The notes under the pieces are model-generated. The model had not been told where the DNA came from, did not search any database, and saw only the letters and a program-made list of their open reading frames with translations. A DNA stretch of 64,000 nt, taken from assembly GCF_963678635.1 (NCBI RefSeq), contig NC_087067.1, positions 18,173,639 through 18,237,638 on the forward strand. The letters run 5' to 3'. Positions 1-11,669 of this stretch are shown here, in pieces; the stretch's first letter is position 1, and each line of letters starts with the position of its first letter. Made by a program: the position numbers and the translations under genes. This DNA comes from Symsagittifera roscoffensis (Eukaryota > Xenacoelomorpha > Acoela > Convolutidae).

Positions 1-235
1 CCCAAAAAAATAAGCGAAACAAACGGACAAAGTTATCGACCTCATTTCGTCAGACGAAAGCCCGAAAAAAATTGATATCCTATACTTTGAAAATAAAAAA
101 GAATATTGAAGCGGACAACATCACAAACAATGATGCCACACAAGAGGAACACCAAAAACTTGAAGAGGATAACAACAACCAAGAAAGGAAAAAACGATGA
201 AGTAGCGAAAAATAGGCAAGAGGGAGAAAATGGGG
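1..235 (+). pseudogene. Family A retroelement tail, 3' fragment (cut by window edge)
   Basis: This is the end of the Ser/Lys-rich tail ORF of the + strand Ty3/gypsy family, matching the better preserved copies at 7,680-7,880, 8,597-8,800 and 20,510-20,720. The shared text includes the stretch that gives VIDLISSDES in the copy at 20.5 kb, but the reading frame here is broken by an inserted A run and later stops. The start lies outside the window. It leads directly into a polypurine tract. Function of the tail is unknown. Confidence 0.6.
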
Positions 236-272
236 CTTAGAACTCAGAAATTGTAACTTAAAATTTCTAGCT

Positions 273-281
273 AAGAGGGAG
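273..281 (+). promoter_or_regulatory. Polypurine tract, copy 1
   Basis: An AAGAGGGAG purine run is followed at once by TGTCATCCGG. The same arrangement occurs at 9,118 and 20,783. In LTR elements a purine run of this kind primes plus-strand DNA synthesis just before the 3' LTR, whose first bases are usually TG. The role is inferred from position and composition only. Confidence 0.5.
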
Positions 282-600
282 TGTCATCCGGTATGGATCA
301 ATAAATTTATCATCGCTGTTATATATTAATTTGATTAACATATTTATATACATTGTTTGTTCATTTGACCTTGATGCGGCTGCATTTATCAATCCGTTCG
401 GATTCATCAATCCGTTTACGGTTGCATTCATCAATGCGCGCGGATTCATCATTATCACGCTCATACATTGAGGCATGACAACCACCATATGCGTAGGATA
501 TTTACTATTACAATATGGCTCGGAGCTCAAACCCACCAGATATTTTGAGCCAGTGGGTCTAAGATAAGCCTCACTATCTTTCAAATTCATCTCGTTTTCC
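282..600. repeat. Junction module J1: candidate family A LTR start, or family B ORF end
   Basis: The module starts TGTCATCC after a purine tract and carries repeated ATCCG/CGGAT palindromes and TCATCAATCCG-like repeats. It passes without a break into - strand family B coding sequence. It recurs at 9,131 and 20,796 in the same order. On the - strand it stays open (267-590, 107 codons, with the motif YPTHMVVV). Either it is the U3 of the + element's LTR, or it encodes the C-terminus of the last - strand ORF. I cannot decide which. Confidence 0.55.
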
Positions 601-1957
601 AGTGCCTCTCACCAACCTCCAGTTTTCTGCTCCGTCTGTATGCTCCAGGTAACACTTCCACACTCAAGGACGTAACCAGCCCATGGGCACGCTCCAGGCG
701 TTCCAATGACTCCATCGAGCTGGTCATGCTGTAAAATCCCAAAACAGTAATCAGGTTCACTTCCGTTAATCCATGTCAGTTCGCAATTAAATCCATTTCA
801 CTTTTGTCCGAAATACTTAATCTTCCATACAATTTAGCTAGTTGGCGATGCTGCTCACTCAACGTATTCAGACAATGGCCAGTCCCACACACACAAAAAT
901 GAAGATGTCGTTATCAACAATAGGGGCTCATCGACTTCCCCGTTGTCGTCGTCTTCACTGAATGGATACTCCTGCATGGTAAAATAACTCATCGTTCACC
1001 AAGAATTCCACCGACTCGTCGCCATGTGGCGCAAGCTCGTCGACCGTCATGTAGATGCCTCCTCTACACTCCCTTGAAAATCCCAACAACACCTCCTTCG
1101 CTTCTCCTGGCCACTTCCGGTGTGTGTACCTTATTCCATACATCGGAGGAAACGTCTTGATCTTCTTTCGGCTCCATGCATCGGGGAAATTAAAGTCAAA
1201 GGTGTGCATCGCAGCCACATTCCAACTGACGAAGGGCAGCTCTATCCCTTTACTCCATTTCTGCATTCTTTCTTTTGCGTCGCGAGCTGATCCGATGCGA
1301 GGGGCGATGACTATGACAGGAGACGTAACTCCCAGCAGCATTCTCCTTATCGGCGGGTATCGAGGACATTGGTCCGGCAGTGGCCTAGACCCTGCAAGCC
1401 ACACCTGCTGATTCTCTTTGACGTGTGCATACGCCTCGGTCGGGCCGGGACCCGAATCGCCTCTCCCGTGTCTTTCACTACTGGTCGTAGATTTGAGAGC
1501 TTGGGGTTAAACTGGATATGGGAAAGGTCTTTATCGCCCATACGGCACTTGAAACTATTGTTGAAGTCCATCAATATTCATCCCGGTTCCGCTATTCTTC
1601 CAAATAATCTGTCGTCGCTAGCCAGCCCTGTCAGCTTTTTCTGTTCCAACAAATTCAACACGGAACAATCCACCACTGAGACTAAGTTGACATCAATACT
1701 GAATTCCTGTGCGCTTTTACCTGTATATCAGGAAAAGCGTGCGACATCACCGTCCATACAACTTCGTGACGAATTCCCTTAGTTCAAAGACCAGAGCCAG
1801 CGGATCCGCATCATCACGGCCAGATCTGTTAGCAGAGGCATGCCATAGTACTGCCTACACTCACTTATTTCCGTAGCGACTCGGCTCGTCCCCTGTAGTT
1901 GTTCGGTGTAACGCAGGAGCTCGAATAAGTCAACCAAACGACCGTATGTCATCGTGA
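601..1957 (-). pseudogene. Family B retroelement, 3' coding segments (copy 3, broken)
   Basis: These - strand fragments match the better preserved family B copies: 955-1,404 (begins MWLAGSRPLPDQCPRYPP; equivalent to 23,117-23,446 and 30,972-31,283), 1,347-1,574 (equivalent to the FNNSFKCRM segment at 23,542-23,793), and the segment containing GLTEVNLIT near 720-800 (equivalent to 9,540-9,600). Compared with the 9-12 kb copy, most of the sequence between about 840 and 900 is deleted. Stops and frameshifts break every frame. I recognise no domain in this part. Confidence 0.55.
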
Positions 1958-2695
1958 TTAGGTGAGGAGTCCATCCAGCCTCAGGTCCACAAACGCTTGA
2001 GTGAAGAAATTCGCGGGTCCCCTCGCCAAGTTTTCATGGCCAAACGTCACATATAGTGCCAACACTAGGCCAATCGATAGTTTCCTGATATCCTTGACGA
2101 AGCTGGCGATCAGGTTCCTGGAGGCCCTCGGATAGCACGTGGACAAGAAGAATGGCGTCCAACCCACTACCATTCCTCCCACGATTGCGTCAGATCTTTC
2201 ATATTGCGCCATTGTGTTCAAAACAACCGCCTGGAACCTGTCCAACGACATCGTGTTCACATATTGCATCATTTGTAGCATCATGCCTCCAGCCAGCTCT
2301 TTTTCGTTCAACAAATTCTTCGGGTACACATGTATTTTTTTGATTACCGCTGGAGCATGTTCAAACGCGTCTTCTCCCAAGGTACACACCTTCGATGACA
2401 GGTACAGCCATGAATTGGTGTGTGGCTTTGACCTCAAGGCCAGTGCCATGAGGTCCTCTTCTCCTGAAGTCAGACTCCTTCTGACAGTCCTTCGCTGTGC
2501 GTTCCTGACGTAATACACTTGTCTGAACCAGAGGTCATTCGCCACCTGCTGCACCAGTACATGGTCATCATCCACTCCTGTTCTCAGTTTTAACAACCTG
2601 ACGACGTTGGAAATTTTCAACCCCAGGACTTCATCCAGCACCACATGCGTCGTGCTATGCTGCTTGAACCCTTGGATGGCGTTCAATATGTCCAC
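1958..2695 (-). pseudogene. Family B unknown module (DLWFRQVYYVRNAQ module), copy 3
   Basis: This is an open stretch of 245 codons on the - strand, closely matching 12,438-13,025, 24,991-25,728 and 32,828-33,565. It is mostly alpha-helical in appearance, with conserved DLWFRQVYYVRN near residue 55 and GWTPFFLSTCYPRASRNL near residue 175. A hydrophobic patch follows. It lies just after the second SGNH-like domain and was probably one protein with it. It ends at a conserved LDGLLT-stop, so the stop near 1,958 may be the natural end of that ORF. I do not recognise the family. Confidence 0.55.
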
Positions 2696-3000
2696 CCAGA
2701 CAGCAGGAAGCTAAGAGCGAGTGAATAGTAATTGTTGGGATCGACATATCTGTTCAGCGCGGGGATGACCACGTTGAATCGTCCCTCCGCTAGATTGGTA
2801 ACCATCGTGTACACAAACTGCAATGGTTCAGGCAATGCAGCATATCCCGGTGTTAGCACAAAAAAAATCTTCACTACATTTTTGGTGAAACGTTGCTGCA
2901 CTGATGATCCACCTCGGTCATGCCCGAAAGTAGTGTCATAATTGCCTCTCCCATGACCACATTACTGGGAACTGATCCATCCGTGCGGCGAGTCATCTGG
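2683..3000 (-). pseudogene. Family B second SGNH-like domain, C-terminal remnant
   Basis: The - strand frames here carry the end of the module that is intact at 25,623-27,062. Motifs include NRYVDPNNYY and VLTPGYAALPEP. The upstream part, with GDSL and the LND motif, is missing. The family B sequence stops near 2,998 and + strand family A sequence begins by 3,050, so this is a rearrangement or insertion joint. The frame is also shifted inside the fragment, because the LLSGWTY end replaces the expected continuation. Confidence 0.5.
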
Positions 3001-3287
3001 TAAATACGGACAACTTTAAATTGTTGGTGGGAACTCAAACAGACATTAGTGAGGGACGGCCTGAAATACGAGAGGTGGTCATGAGTAGAATAAACTACGA
3101 TATCGCAAGCCAGTAGGAAGGTGCCCCGAATGAAGAACCACCCACTATGACAAGAACACAACCCGAAGCCACACAACTGGAACCCCAGCCACCATGAAAT
3201 CACAGAAGGGATAGTGGCAACCGTAAACCAGACAACACTGACGGAAGCAGAGGAGGACACACCGCTGTTCCCACAAAGACTGCAGAA

Positions 3288-4464
3288 GTGGGGGTCAAAT
3301 TCTTCGCCACAGCTACCAAAAAGGACAAGCATCTCGGACCGCTCATCAATTTTGTGAAAAAGCGGGATTGGGACGCGATAAAATCCGCCTACGGACAGTA
3401 TTGGTTTGATGTCCGCAACAGACTGCTTGTGCGGGAGGACTGTCTGCTGATTGACGAACGCATCGTTATCCCAACACAGTTGCGTCAAACAATGCTGAAA
3501 AGCCTACACTTGACACACCCAGAGTCGGCCGCCAGGCTGGATTTATGTCAAAACGTGTGGGTTTCCACACATCCACTGATCAATCGTCCAGATGGCAAAA
3601 AATTGCAAACACTGTACAGAGCAAGGTAAAAACCTGAAACCAGTAAAAGGGAAAAATCATTTATTCCAAATGTATTTGGTCTTAGAACCAAATGAAGAAG
3701 TACAATTAGATTTTGCCGGGCCCCTTCCCTATGGATTAAATAAGGACGCTTACATACTCGTTGCTATAGGCAAATGGTCAAAGTTTCCGACAGTGAAAGT
3801 TGTTTCGAATACTACAGCCATAAAATTCATGCAACGGTATATTTCAAAGAACAGAGTACCCCGTCGACTAAGATTTGATCAAGCACAAACTTATAGAGCG
3901 AAAAAAATTCAACTTTTTTTGTCACACAAATCATATTAAGTTACTTTCGCACCGGGAGACGATCATAGAGCCATAGGGGTGGTCGAAAGAATTCAACAAA
4001 CTTTAAAGCGTCGATTAGGGGTTATAAGAATAGATCCAGCAAATACATCATACAAATTAGTTTTGGACGTTGCCGAGATAATAAAAACTTTGCGCATAAC
4101 ACCACATGGTGTAACAAAAATTTCACTTTTTGAAGCACTCATGGGCAGAAAACTAAATATTTTTCATTCAAACTTGGCAACAACTAGTTCAGCCACCAAT
4201 CTTAACTGGGAAAATGCAAAACACGCGTGTTTGGATCAGAAAAACCTCACAAAGTCACCTCTGCCAGCTGAAATCATGTACGACTTGCAACATTGGTCGG
4301 AGGATGAAGTTTCGATCTACCAACGACAACAGCTACATCCACAATCAAATGGAGCAGACAAGACATCAAAACAAACACCAGGTACGAAACGCAAACGCAA
4401 CATAGCAATAAATATAGAGAAAAAAATAGTGAGGAACGGCCTGAGACACACGAGGTGTTCATGA
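3288..4464 (+). pseudogene. Ty3/gypsy integrase, family A, copy 1
   Basis: The integrase parts appear in order over several frames. The zinc-binding region lies at 3,288-3,629 (LHLTHPESAARLDLCQNVW, then CKHC at about 3,600 in the next frame). The catalytic core starts at 3,592-3,939 (QLDFAGPLP with the first Asp, then RFDQAQ around the second Asp). The third carboxylate is in VVERIQQTLKRRLG at 3,979, and the C-terminal part runs to about 4,464. A frameshift near 3,595 and a stop near 3,937 split the gene. Integrase joins retroelement cDNA to host DNA; this copy cannot make a whole enzyme. The reverse transcriptase that belongs with it is not in the window. Confidence 0.8.
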
Positions 4465-4679
4465 GTAGAATAAACTACGATATCGCAAGCCAGAAAGAAG
4501 GTGCCCCGAATGAAGAACCGCCCACTATGAAAAGAACACAACGCGAAGCCACACAACTGGAACCTAGCCACCATGAAATCACAGAAGGGATAGTGGCTAA
4601 CTGTAAACAAGACAACAATGACGGAAGCAGAGGAGGACACTGCTGTTCCCACAAAGACTCCAGAAGGTCCTGGGGGTCA

Positions 4680-5845
4680 AATTCATCGCCATAGCTACCA
4701 AAAAGGACAAGCATCTCAGACCGCTCATCAATTTGGTGAAAAAGTTGGATTGGGATGCAATAAAGTCCGCCTACGGACAGTATTGGTTTGATGTCCGCAA
4801 CAGACTGCATGTGCAGGTGGATTGTCTGCTGAATGACGAACGCATCGTTATCCCAACACAGTTGCATCAAACAAAACTGAAAAGCCTACACTTGACACAC
4901 CCAGAGTCGGCCGCCCGGCTGGATTTATGTCAAAACGTGTGGGTTTCCACACATCCACTGATCAATCGTCCATATGGCAAAAATTTGCAAACACTGTACA
5001 GAGCAAGGTAAAAACCTTAAACCAGTAGTAGGGAAAAATCATTTATTCCAAATGAATTCGGTCGTAGAACCAAATGAAGAAGTACAATAAGCTTTTGCCG
5101 GGCCGCTTCCCGATGAATTAAATAAGGACGTTTACATACTCGTTGCTATAGGCAAATGGTCAAAGTTTCCGACAGTGAAAGTTGTTTCGAATACTACACC
5201 CATAAAATTCATGCAACGGTATATTTCAAAGAACCGAGTACCCCGTCGACTAAGATGTGATCAAGCACAATCATTTAGAGCAAAAAAAGTTCAAATTTTT
5301 GTCATACAAATCATATTAAGTCACTTTTTGCACCGGGAGACAATCATAGAGCCATAGGGGTGGTAGAAAGAATGATACAAACTTTAAAGCTTCGATTAGG
5401 GGTTATAAGAATAGATCCAGCAAATACATCATACAAATTAGTTTTGGACGTTGCCGAGATAATAAAAACTTTGCGCATAACACCACATGGTGTAACAAAA
5501 ATTTCACTTTTTGAAGCACGCATGGGCAGAAAACTAAATATTCTTCATTCAAACTTGGCAACAACTAGCTCAGCCACCAATCTTATCTGGGAAAATGCAA
5601 AACACGCGTGTTTGGATCAGAAAAACCTCACAAAGTCACCTCTGCCAGCTTAAATCATGTACGACTTGCAACATTGGTCGGAGGATGAAGTTTCGATCTA
5701 CCAACGACAACAGCTACATCCACAATCAAATGGAGCAGACAAGACAACAAAACAAACACCAGGTACGAAACGCAAACGCAACATAGCAATTAATATAGAG
5801 AAAAAAATAGTGAGGAACGGCCTGAGACACACGAGGTGTTCATGA
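4680..5845 (+). pseudogene. Ty3/gypsy integrase, family A, copy 2
   Basis: This repeats the gene at 3.3-4.4 kb. The zinc-binding region is at 4,733-5,011, the core fragment at 5,175-5,357 and the third-carboxylate region at 5,360-5,653 (VVERMIQTLKLRLG). The codon after the first catalytic region has become a stop (TAA at about 5,088, just where the DFAGP motif should be read). A further stop at 5,651 separates the C-terminal piece at 5,657-5,845. It is not functional. Confidence 0.8.
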
Positions 5846-6049
5846 GTAGAATAAACTACGATATCGCAAGCCAGAAAGAAGGTGCCCCGAATGAAGAACC
5901 GCCCACTATGACAAGAACACAACCCGAAGCCACACAACTGGAACCTAGCCACCATGAAATCACAGAAGGGATAGTGGCAACTGTAAACAAGACAACAATG
6001 ATGGAAGCTGAGGAGGACACTGCTGTTCCCACAAAGTCTGCAGAAGGTC

Positions 6050-7185
6050 TTGGGGGTCAAATTCATCGCCACAGCTACCAAAAAGGACAAGCATCTCAGA
6101 CCGCTCATCAATTTGGTGAAAAAGTGGGATTGGGACGCAATAAAGTCCGCCTACGGACAGTATTGGTTTGATGTCCGCAACAGACTGCATGTGCAGGTGG
6201 ACTGTCTGCTGAATGACGAACGCATCGTTATCCCAACACAGTTGCATCAAACAAAACTGAAAAGCCTACACTTGACACACCCAGAGTCGGCCGCCCGGCT
6301 GGATTTATGTCAAAACGTGTGGGTTTCCACACATCCACTGATCAATCGTCCATATGGCGAAAATTTGCAAACACTGTACAGAGCAAGGTAAAAACCTTAA
6401 ACCAGTAATAGGGGAAAATCATTTCTTCCAAATGAATTCGGTCGTAGAACCAAATGAAGAAGTACAATAAGCTTTTGCCGGGCCGCTTCCCGATGAATTA
6501 AATAAGGACGTTTACATACTCGTTGCTATAGGCAAATGGTCAAAGTTTCCGACAGTGAGAGTTGTTTCGAATACTACAGCCATAAAATTCATGCAACGGT
6601 ATATTTCAAAGAACGGAGTACCCCGTCGACTAAGATGTGATCAAGCACAATCATTTAGAGCAAAAAAAAGTTCATCTTTTTTGTCATACAAATCATATTA
6701 AGTCACTTTTTGCACCGGGAGACGATCATAGAGCCATAGGGGTGGTCGAAAGAATTATACAAACATTAAAGCGTTGATTAGGGGTTATGAGAATAGATCC
6801 AGCAAATACACCATACAAACTAGCTTCGGACGTTGCCGAGATAATAAAACCTTTGCGCATAACACCACATGGTGTAAAAAAAATTTCACCTTTTGGAGCA
6901 CACATGGGCAGAAAACCAAATACTCCTTTTTCAAACTTGGCAACAACTAGTTCACCCACCAATCAATTTTAACTGGGAAATTGCAAAACACGCGTTTTTG
7001 GATAAAAAAAAAACTCACAAAGTCACCTCCGCCAGCTGAAATCATGTACGACTTGCAACATTGGTCAGAGGATGAAGTTTCGATCAATCAACGACAACAG
7101 CTACATCCACAATTAATTGGAGCAGACAAGACATCAAAACAAACACCAGGTACTAAACGCAAAACGCAACATAGCAATTAATAAT
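6050..7185 (+). pseudogene. Ty3/gypsy integrase, family A, copy 3
   Basis: This is the third copy. The zinc-binding region is at 6,050-6,391. The core lies between about 6,440 and 6,720 and is broken by the same TAA at the DFAGP site as copy 2, so that stop predates the copy 2/copy 3 duplication. The C-terminal region lies at 6,787-6,972 and 6,981-7,181, split by a frameshift. The product would end shortly before the Ser-rich tail ORF at 7,311. Confidence 0.8.
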
Positions 7186-7310
7186 AAATATAGATAAAAT
7201 AAACATTAGGTTTAAAGAAATAAAAACATCCACAGACAAAAACATTAGCAAACGCTTAGAACAAGGAACAGTGGGGTTGCTTTTGTACCTTATCCTTTAA
7301 TCTACGGACC

Positions 7311-7880
7311 GTGTCGACCATCACGGAGAGCAACAAGTCTTCAAATTCAGAAGCGGCCGAACCATCGCCCAAAAGGGCTAACCAAAAGAAAGCACCGCCA
7401 GCAACAACCTCAACTTCAGCGAACATGGCACCATGGAAACGCCCCACTCGCCACTGTCAGTCAGCCTTTGCAAAAGCTATTGGGGACCCCATACCGATAA
7501 ATACCATCGAAGAGTCAACCACACACAGAAAGCCGGTGAATTTCAACATTGATTCGCCATCAGATCAAATATACTCACCGACGAAAACAAACCTCAAATC
7601 GCTCATTCAGGAAATGGGCTTTGCGGTCAAATCACCCGAGTATCGGGCGTCTATGAATTTTCTGGAGGCGATCAGCCCAAAAAAAATAAGCGAAACAAAC
7701 GGACGAAGTTCTCGACCTCATTTCGTCAGACGAAAGCCCGAACAAAATTGATATCCTATATTTTGAAAACACAAAAAGCAGCATTGAAGCGGACAACATC
7801 ACAAACAACGATGTCACACGAGAGGAACACCAAAAACTTGAAGAGGATAACAACAACCAAGAAGTGGAAAAAACGATGAA
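7311..7880 (+). pseudogene. Family A Ser/Lys-rich tail ORF, copy 1
   Basis: This ORF lies downstream of the integrase. It is open for 146 codons from an ATG-less frame at about 7,311 and contains EPSPKRANQKK, a nuclear-localisation-like basic cluster, then NFNIDSPSDQIY and EAISPKK. A frameshift in the A-rich stretch at about 7,680 ends the original frame. The remainder to 7,880 is acidic and Asn/Glu-rich. No enzyme motif is visible. The position after the integrase and before a polypurine tract corresponds to an accessory or envelope slot. Confidence 0.6.
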
Positions 7881-9100
7881 ATAGCGAAAAATAGGCAAAA
7901 CGGAGAAAATGGGTCTTAGAACAAATCGGCTTACAAATCGGCATGGAGATCAGAACCTTGTTTTCCTTTTTTAGACATCGAGGACTCGACGGCGCCTCAA
8001 CATAGTAATGTTCCGGGAAGGTGAACAAACAGGGCTGACAACAAAATTGACAAAAAAGGGGCAAACAACGCTACAGGAGCAGAGCAACAAACAAACAGCC
8101 CAACCAAACGGCGGGGTAAACCAATGGGAAAGAGGACGGGTGGACGTCCGTGTGACAAACCGCGAGAAATGAGTCTTTCCTCACTGGAGAAAAGCACAAA
8201 AACTCAAGCCCCGACCAAGGAAACAATTACCCATGGTGACACGGAGAGCAACAAGTCTTCAAATTCAGAAGCGGCCGAACCATCGCCCAAAAGGGCTAAC
8301 CAAAAGAAAGCACCGCCAGCCACAACCTCAACTTCAGCGAACATGGCACCATGGAAACGCTCCACTCGCCACTTTTAGTCAGCCTTGGCAAAAGCTTTTG
8401 GGGACCCCATACCGATAAATACCATCGAAGAGTCAACCACACACAGAAAGCCGGTGACTTTCAACATTGATTCGCCATCAGATCAAATATACCCGACGAC
8501 GAAAACAAATCTCAAATCGCTCATTCATGAAATGGGCTTCGCGGACAAATCACCCGAATATCGGGCGTCTATGAATTTTCTGGAGGCGATCAGCCCAAAA
8601 AAATAAGCGAAACAAACGGACAAAGTTATCGACCTTATTTCGTCAGAGGAAAGTCCGAACAAAATTGACATCCTTTGTTTTGAAAATAAAAAGAGCAGCA
8701 TTGAAGCGGACAACATCACAAACAATGATGCCACACAAGAGGAACACCAAAAACTTGAAGAGGATAACAACAACCAAGAAGTGGAAAAAACGATGAAATA
8801 GCAAAAAATAGGCAAAAGGGAGAAAATGGGACTTAGAACAAATCGGCTTACACATCGGCATGGAGATCAGAACCTTGTCTTCGTTTTTTAGACATCGAGG
8901 ACTCGACTGCGCCTCAACATAGTGTTTTCCGGGAAGGTGAACAAACAGGGCTGACAACAAAATTCACAAAGAAGGAGCAAACAACGCTACAGGAGAAGAG
9001 CAACAAACAAACCAGCCCAACCAAACGGCGGGGCAAACCAATGGGAAAGAGGACGGGTGGACGTCCGTGTGACAAACCGGACGGACGGTGGACGTCCGTG
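7322..9100 (+). repeat. 918 bp tandem duplication of the family A tail
   Basis: ACGGAGAGCAACAAG at 7,323 recurs at 8,241, and AGAACAAATCGGCTTAC at 7,918 recurs at 8,835, giving an offset of about 917-918 bp. The second unit is slightly diverged and incomplete. It runs to about 9,080, where a short GGACGGTGGACGTCCGTG stutter precedes the polypurine tract. Confidence 0.75.
8124..8800 (+). pseudogene. Family A Ser/Lys-rich tail ORF, copy 2 (with GGRP motif)
   Basis: The frame opening at 8,124 gives KRTGGRPCDKPRE, which has the GRP core of an AT-hook flanked by basic residues. It continues through the TESNKSSNSE region to a TAG at about 8,376, where copy 1 reads a sense codon. It then resumes in the same order at 8,385-8,606, and the SISPKK end is followed by a frameshift. 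The AT-hook reading is inference from a short motif. Neither copy is intact. Confidence 0.55.
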
Positions 9101-9117
9101 CGAAACTTAAAAATTCC

Positions 9118-9130
9118 AGAGAAGAGGGAG
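9118..9130 (+). promoter_or_regulatory. Polypurine tract, copy 2
   Basis: AGAGAAGAGGGAG is directly followed by TGTCATCCGG, identical to the copy at 20,783. This is typical of the plus-strand primer beside a 3' LTR. It marks the likely 3' end of the + strand family A internal region. Confidence 0.55.
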
Positions 9131-9455
9131 TGTCATCCGGTACGGATCAATAATTTTATCATGATTGTTTTTTATTAATTTGATTAACATATTTATATAT
9201 ATTGTTTGGTCATTTGACCTTGATGCGGCTGCATTTATCAATCCGTTTGGATTCATCAATCCGTTTACGGTTGCAATCATCAATGCGCCCGGATTCATCA
9301 TTATCACTCTCATACATTGAGGTATGACAACCACCAAATGCGTAGGATATTTATTATTACAATATGGCGCGGAGCTCAAACCCTGCAGATATTTTGAGCC
9401 AGTAGGTCTAAGATAAGCCTCATTATCTTTCAAATTCATCTCGTTTTCCAGTGCC
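9131..9455. repeat. Junction module J2
   Basis: This is the second copy of the module at 282-600, with the same palindromic ATCCG-GTA-CGGAT start and TCATCAATCCG repeats. It merges into - strand family B sequence after the CTCGTTTTCCAGTGCCTCTCA segment. The - strand is open at 9,107-9,439 (110 codons), in the same frame as in J1 and J3. Confidence 0.55.
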
Positions 9456-9457
9456 TC

Positions 9458-10332
9458 TCACAAACCTCCAATTCTCTGCTCCGTCTGTAACGTGGCTTCG
9501 ACCACGCCGAGTTGTCCCTCCAGCTTCATCATGCTGTAAAATCCCAAAACAGTAATCAGGTTCACTTCCGTTAATCCATGGCAGTTCGCAATTAATTCCA
9601 TTTCACTTTTGTCCGAGATACTTAATCTTCCATACAATTTAGCTAGTTGGCGATGCTGCTCACTCAGCGTATTCAGACAATTACCAGTCCCACACACGTG
9701 TCCTTCTATCCCACAACTGGAAGCGAGGCAAGTGCCCTGCATCAGCCAATCATATGAGAACTTCCCTCGGACGGTTCCGTGGTTGGTCTGCCATCCTTCT
9801 TTATTACTTCCATGGCCAACAGATGGTGTATCACGGCCAAATCATGCAGACTCGCGTCATCGTCCAAATCCAGTGCGACGCCTGCCGTCGTATCCCATAT
9901 CAAACCGGCATTCGGGTGCGAGCACCTTGAAGGCTTTATGAGCTCCCACATGATCACTAAGCTAGTCTTCAAGGCATCGTCCCGTGAACCACATTCGAAG
10001 CTCACTTGCCCTATCAGCTCCGGAACAGAGAGTTCAACCACTCGTTCCTCCATAATGATTCCCAGTTTCGATTGTTCAACCGCTAACATACCGGTCTCCT
10101 TGATTCTCTCGACCCAGAAATCGATCATTATGACCTGTTCGTAGTCAAAATATGCCTCCCTGACTTCCTCGTCCACAAAGCCTGACACATTTTGAACACC
10201 ACAAATTCCTGGTATGCCTGACACATTTTGAAATGACTTCAGCTCACCCAAGGTTGCATAGTTCTTCGTAACTCTGACCCTCTCAATAGAATCACGACTT
10301 ACTTTAAGCGCCTTGTTTGAGTATCTCCTCAC
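9458..10332 (-). pseudogene. Family B last ORF segments (unknown)
   Basis: Two - strand frames lie here, 10,332-9,742 (196 codons) and 9,742-9,458 (94 codons). They overlap only at an ATG and are probably one gene split by a frameshift. The first has an internal repeat (NVSGIPGI / NVSGFVDEE), suggesting a small in-frame duplication. It is acidic with many hydrophobic residues and ends with a His/Leu-rich ASLHDLAVIHHLL. The second contains GHVCGTGNCLNTL and the conserved SEMELIANCHGLTEVNLIT. The equivalent in the 21 kb copy lacks the 10,332-9,700 part. No family recognised. Confidence 0.5.
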
Positions 10333-10390
10333 ACCCTCTAGCGTTCGATAGCTCTCTACATCATTAGCAGCGGCATGTCCTGGTATAACT

Positions 10391-11666
10391 TCAGAAGAGA
10401 GACCTTAGAAGAATTCGTTCACGATCAACTCCCCATTGCCCAATGGTTTTTATACATTCTTCCAACACGGGAGTGGGGATGCGATCCACAAGGAATCTCA
10501 CAAAACAAAGGTCATCTTTGCGCTTAGCCCAGTCTATCGCAGAGTCATCTCTGCTGATCAAAACTCGCGGGGCTTCCATCAGTTCCAACTCCTGCTCCTT
10601 CGATCTCGAATCGTTACTGGCCTCCTACTATGCTGTAAGAACTCCCATCAAGCACCAGGCCAACCGTATTTGCAAGTCGGTCCTTGCGCATGAGTATTCC
10701 AGGTACGCCGCCACCGTTGCAGGCGCATACATGGTCTCATCGAAGTATTTATGGAGGGCGGCCCTCCAGGAGATTTTTAACAACTGTTCCAGTCCAATTT
10801 CGTTCGCCTCTGAGGACATCACAGTGCCATACTCCTTTCGCTTCAGATTAGAGTTTTCCGTCAATTCTTGTAGGTATTCTTGCATGGCTTTCTTCTCACT
10901 CCAGGCCATCAAGTGCCCTCTCGCCGAGTTCCTTGCCTTGAGCATCTCCACGTAACCCCCACAGGATCACCCATGTGGACTGAGTCGGGTACTGTGATCC
11001 GACTGTACTCGACCACGCCGAGTTGTCCCTCCAGCTTCATCTGTGCCATGTTCTTTCGCGAGGGTTTATAATCATCAAGCCCACCAGATCCACACTGGCT
11101 GATGACTTCCATTTTCAGTGTCGTATCTGCCAAGGTTCGTGCACTCTTCTTCGATTTCGAGGTTGTTGAGATCAAGCCAACCAATAACATAGGTGGTATC
11201 AGGTTTTCTTTTTCTCCCCCACCCAATGCCGCGCAATCTCCTTATATATTCTAATTCGGGCGAGATACCTTCGCTAACGAGGCCACTACCGCATTCGCCT
11301 TTGACTTAATTACTCTTTGGTTCACTGTTTTACTCCCTACTCTGCTTTTCAACCTCTTCAGCCCTGTCTTGACTCGCTTGACGGGTTGCCTTCTCGTGGT
11401 CTGATAAACAGCGGAACTGTCTTCCGTGACTGACTCGGTCAGAACGTCAGACTCTGCAGACCTCATCAGGTCCCTACAACTTCGCGCATAATGGGCTGAT
11501 TCAACCCCACCTTTATCACGGAATGCGTCCCGTACCTACGTATCACGTCCCAAGTCCTCTCCACGAAGGCCATTCGGTTCCAGGCTACTCCCGTCTTGCG
11601 TTCCAGTTCACTTTGGTATCTCTCCCTTTCCTCCTCTGGAAATTTGCCCAGGAAGGATACCCTCAT
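10391..11666 (-). pseudogene. Family B unknown downstream modules
   Basis: Consecutive - strand fragments run 11,666-11,466 (begins MRVSFLGKFPEEERERYQ), 11,466-11,251 (Lys/Arg/Val-rich, with RVKTGLKRLKSRVG, a basic cluster), 11,226-10,909 (begins MGGGEKENLIPPM), 10,951-10,628 (helical, begins MEMLKARNSARGHLM) and 10,588-10,391. Matches at 22,560-21,390 follow the same order. The phases differ between fragments, so the ORF is broken several times. The basic region could bind nucleic acid, but no domain is recognisable. Confidence 0.5.
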
Positions 11667-11669
11667 CGT

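Larger units (their letters stand above)
3050..7240 (+). repeat. Tandem triplication of a 1.38 kb integrase cassette
   Basis: Three direct copies begin at the sequence GTGAGG(G/A)ACGGCCTGA at about 3,050, 4,430 and 5,811. The spacings are 1,380 and 1,381 bp. Copies 2 and 3 are more like each other than either is like copy 1. The third copy runs out near 7,200 into sequence not present after the other two. Because the unit starts inside a coding region and ends inside another, unequal crossing over or replication slippage is a better explanation than separate insertions. Confidence 0.85.

Noticed and set aside
2139..2513. Repeated + strand frames of about 124 codons starting MDKKNGV (also 12,619, 25,172 and 33,009)
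   Set aside because: They lie opposite the family B DLWFRQ module. The - strand is better conserved at the protein level between copies, so these are shadows.
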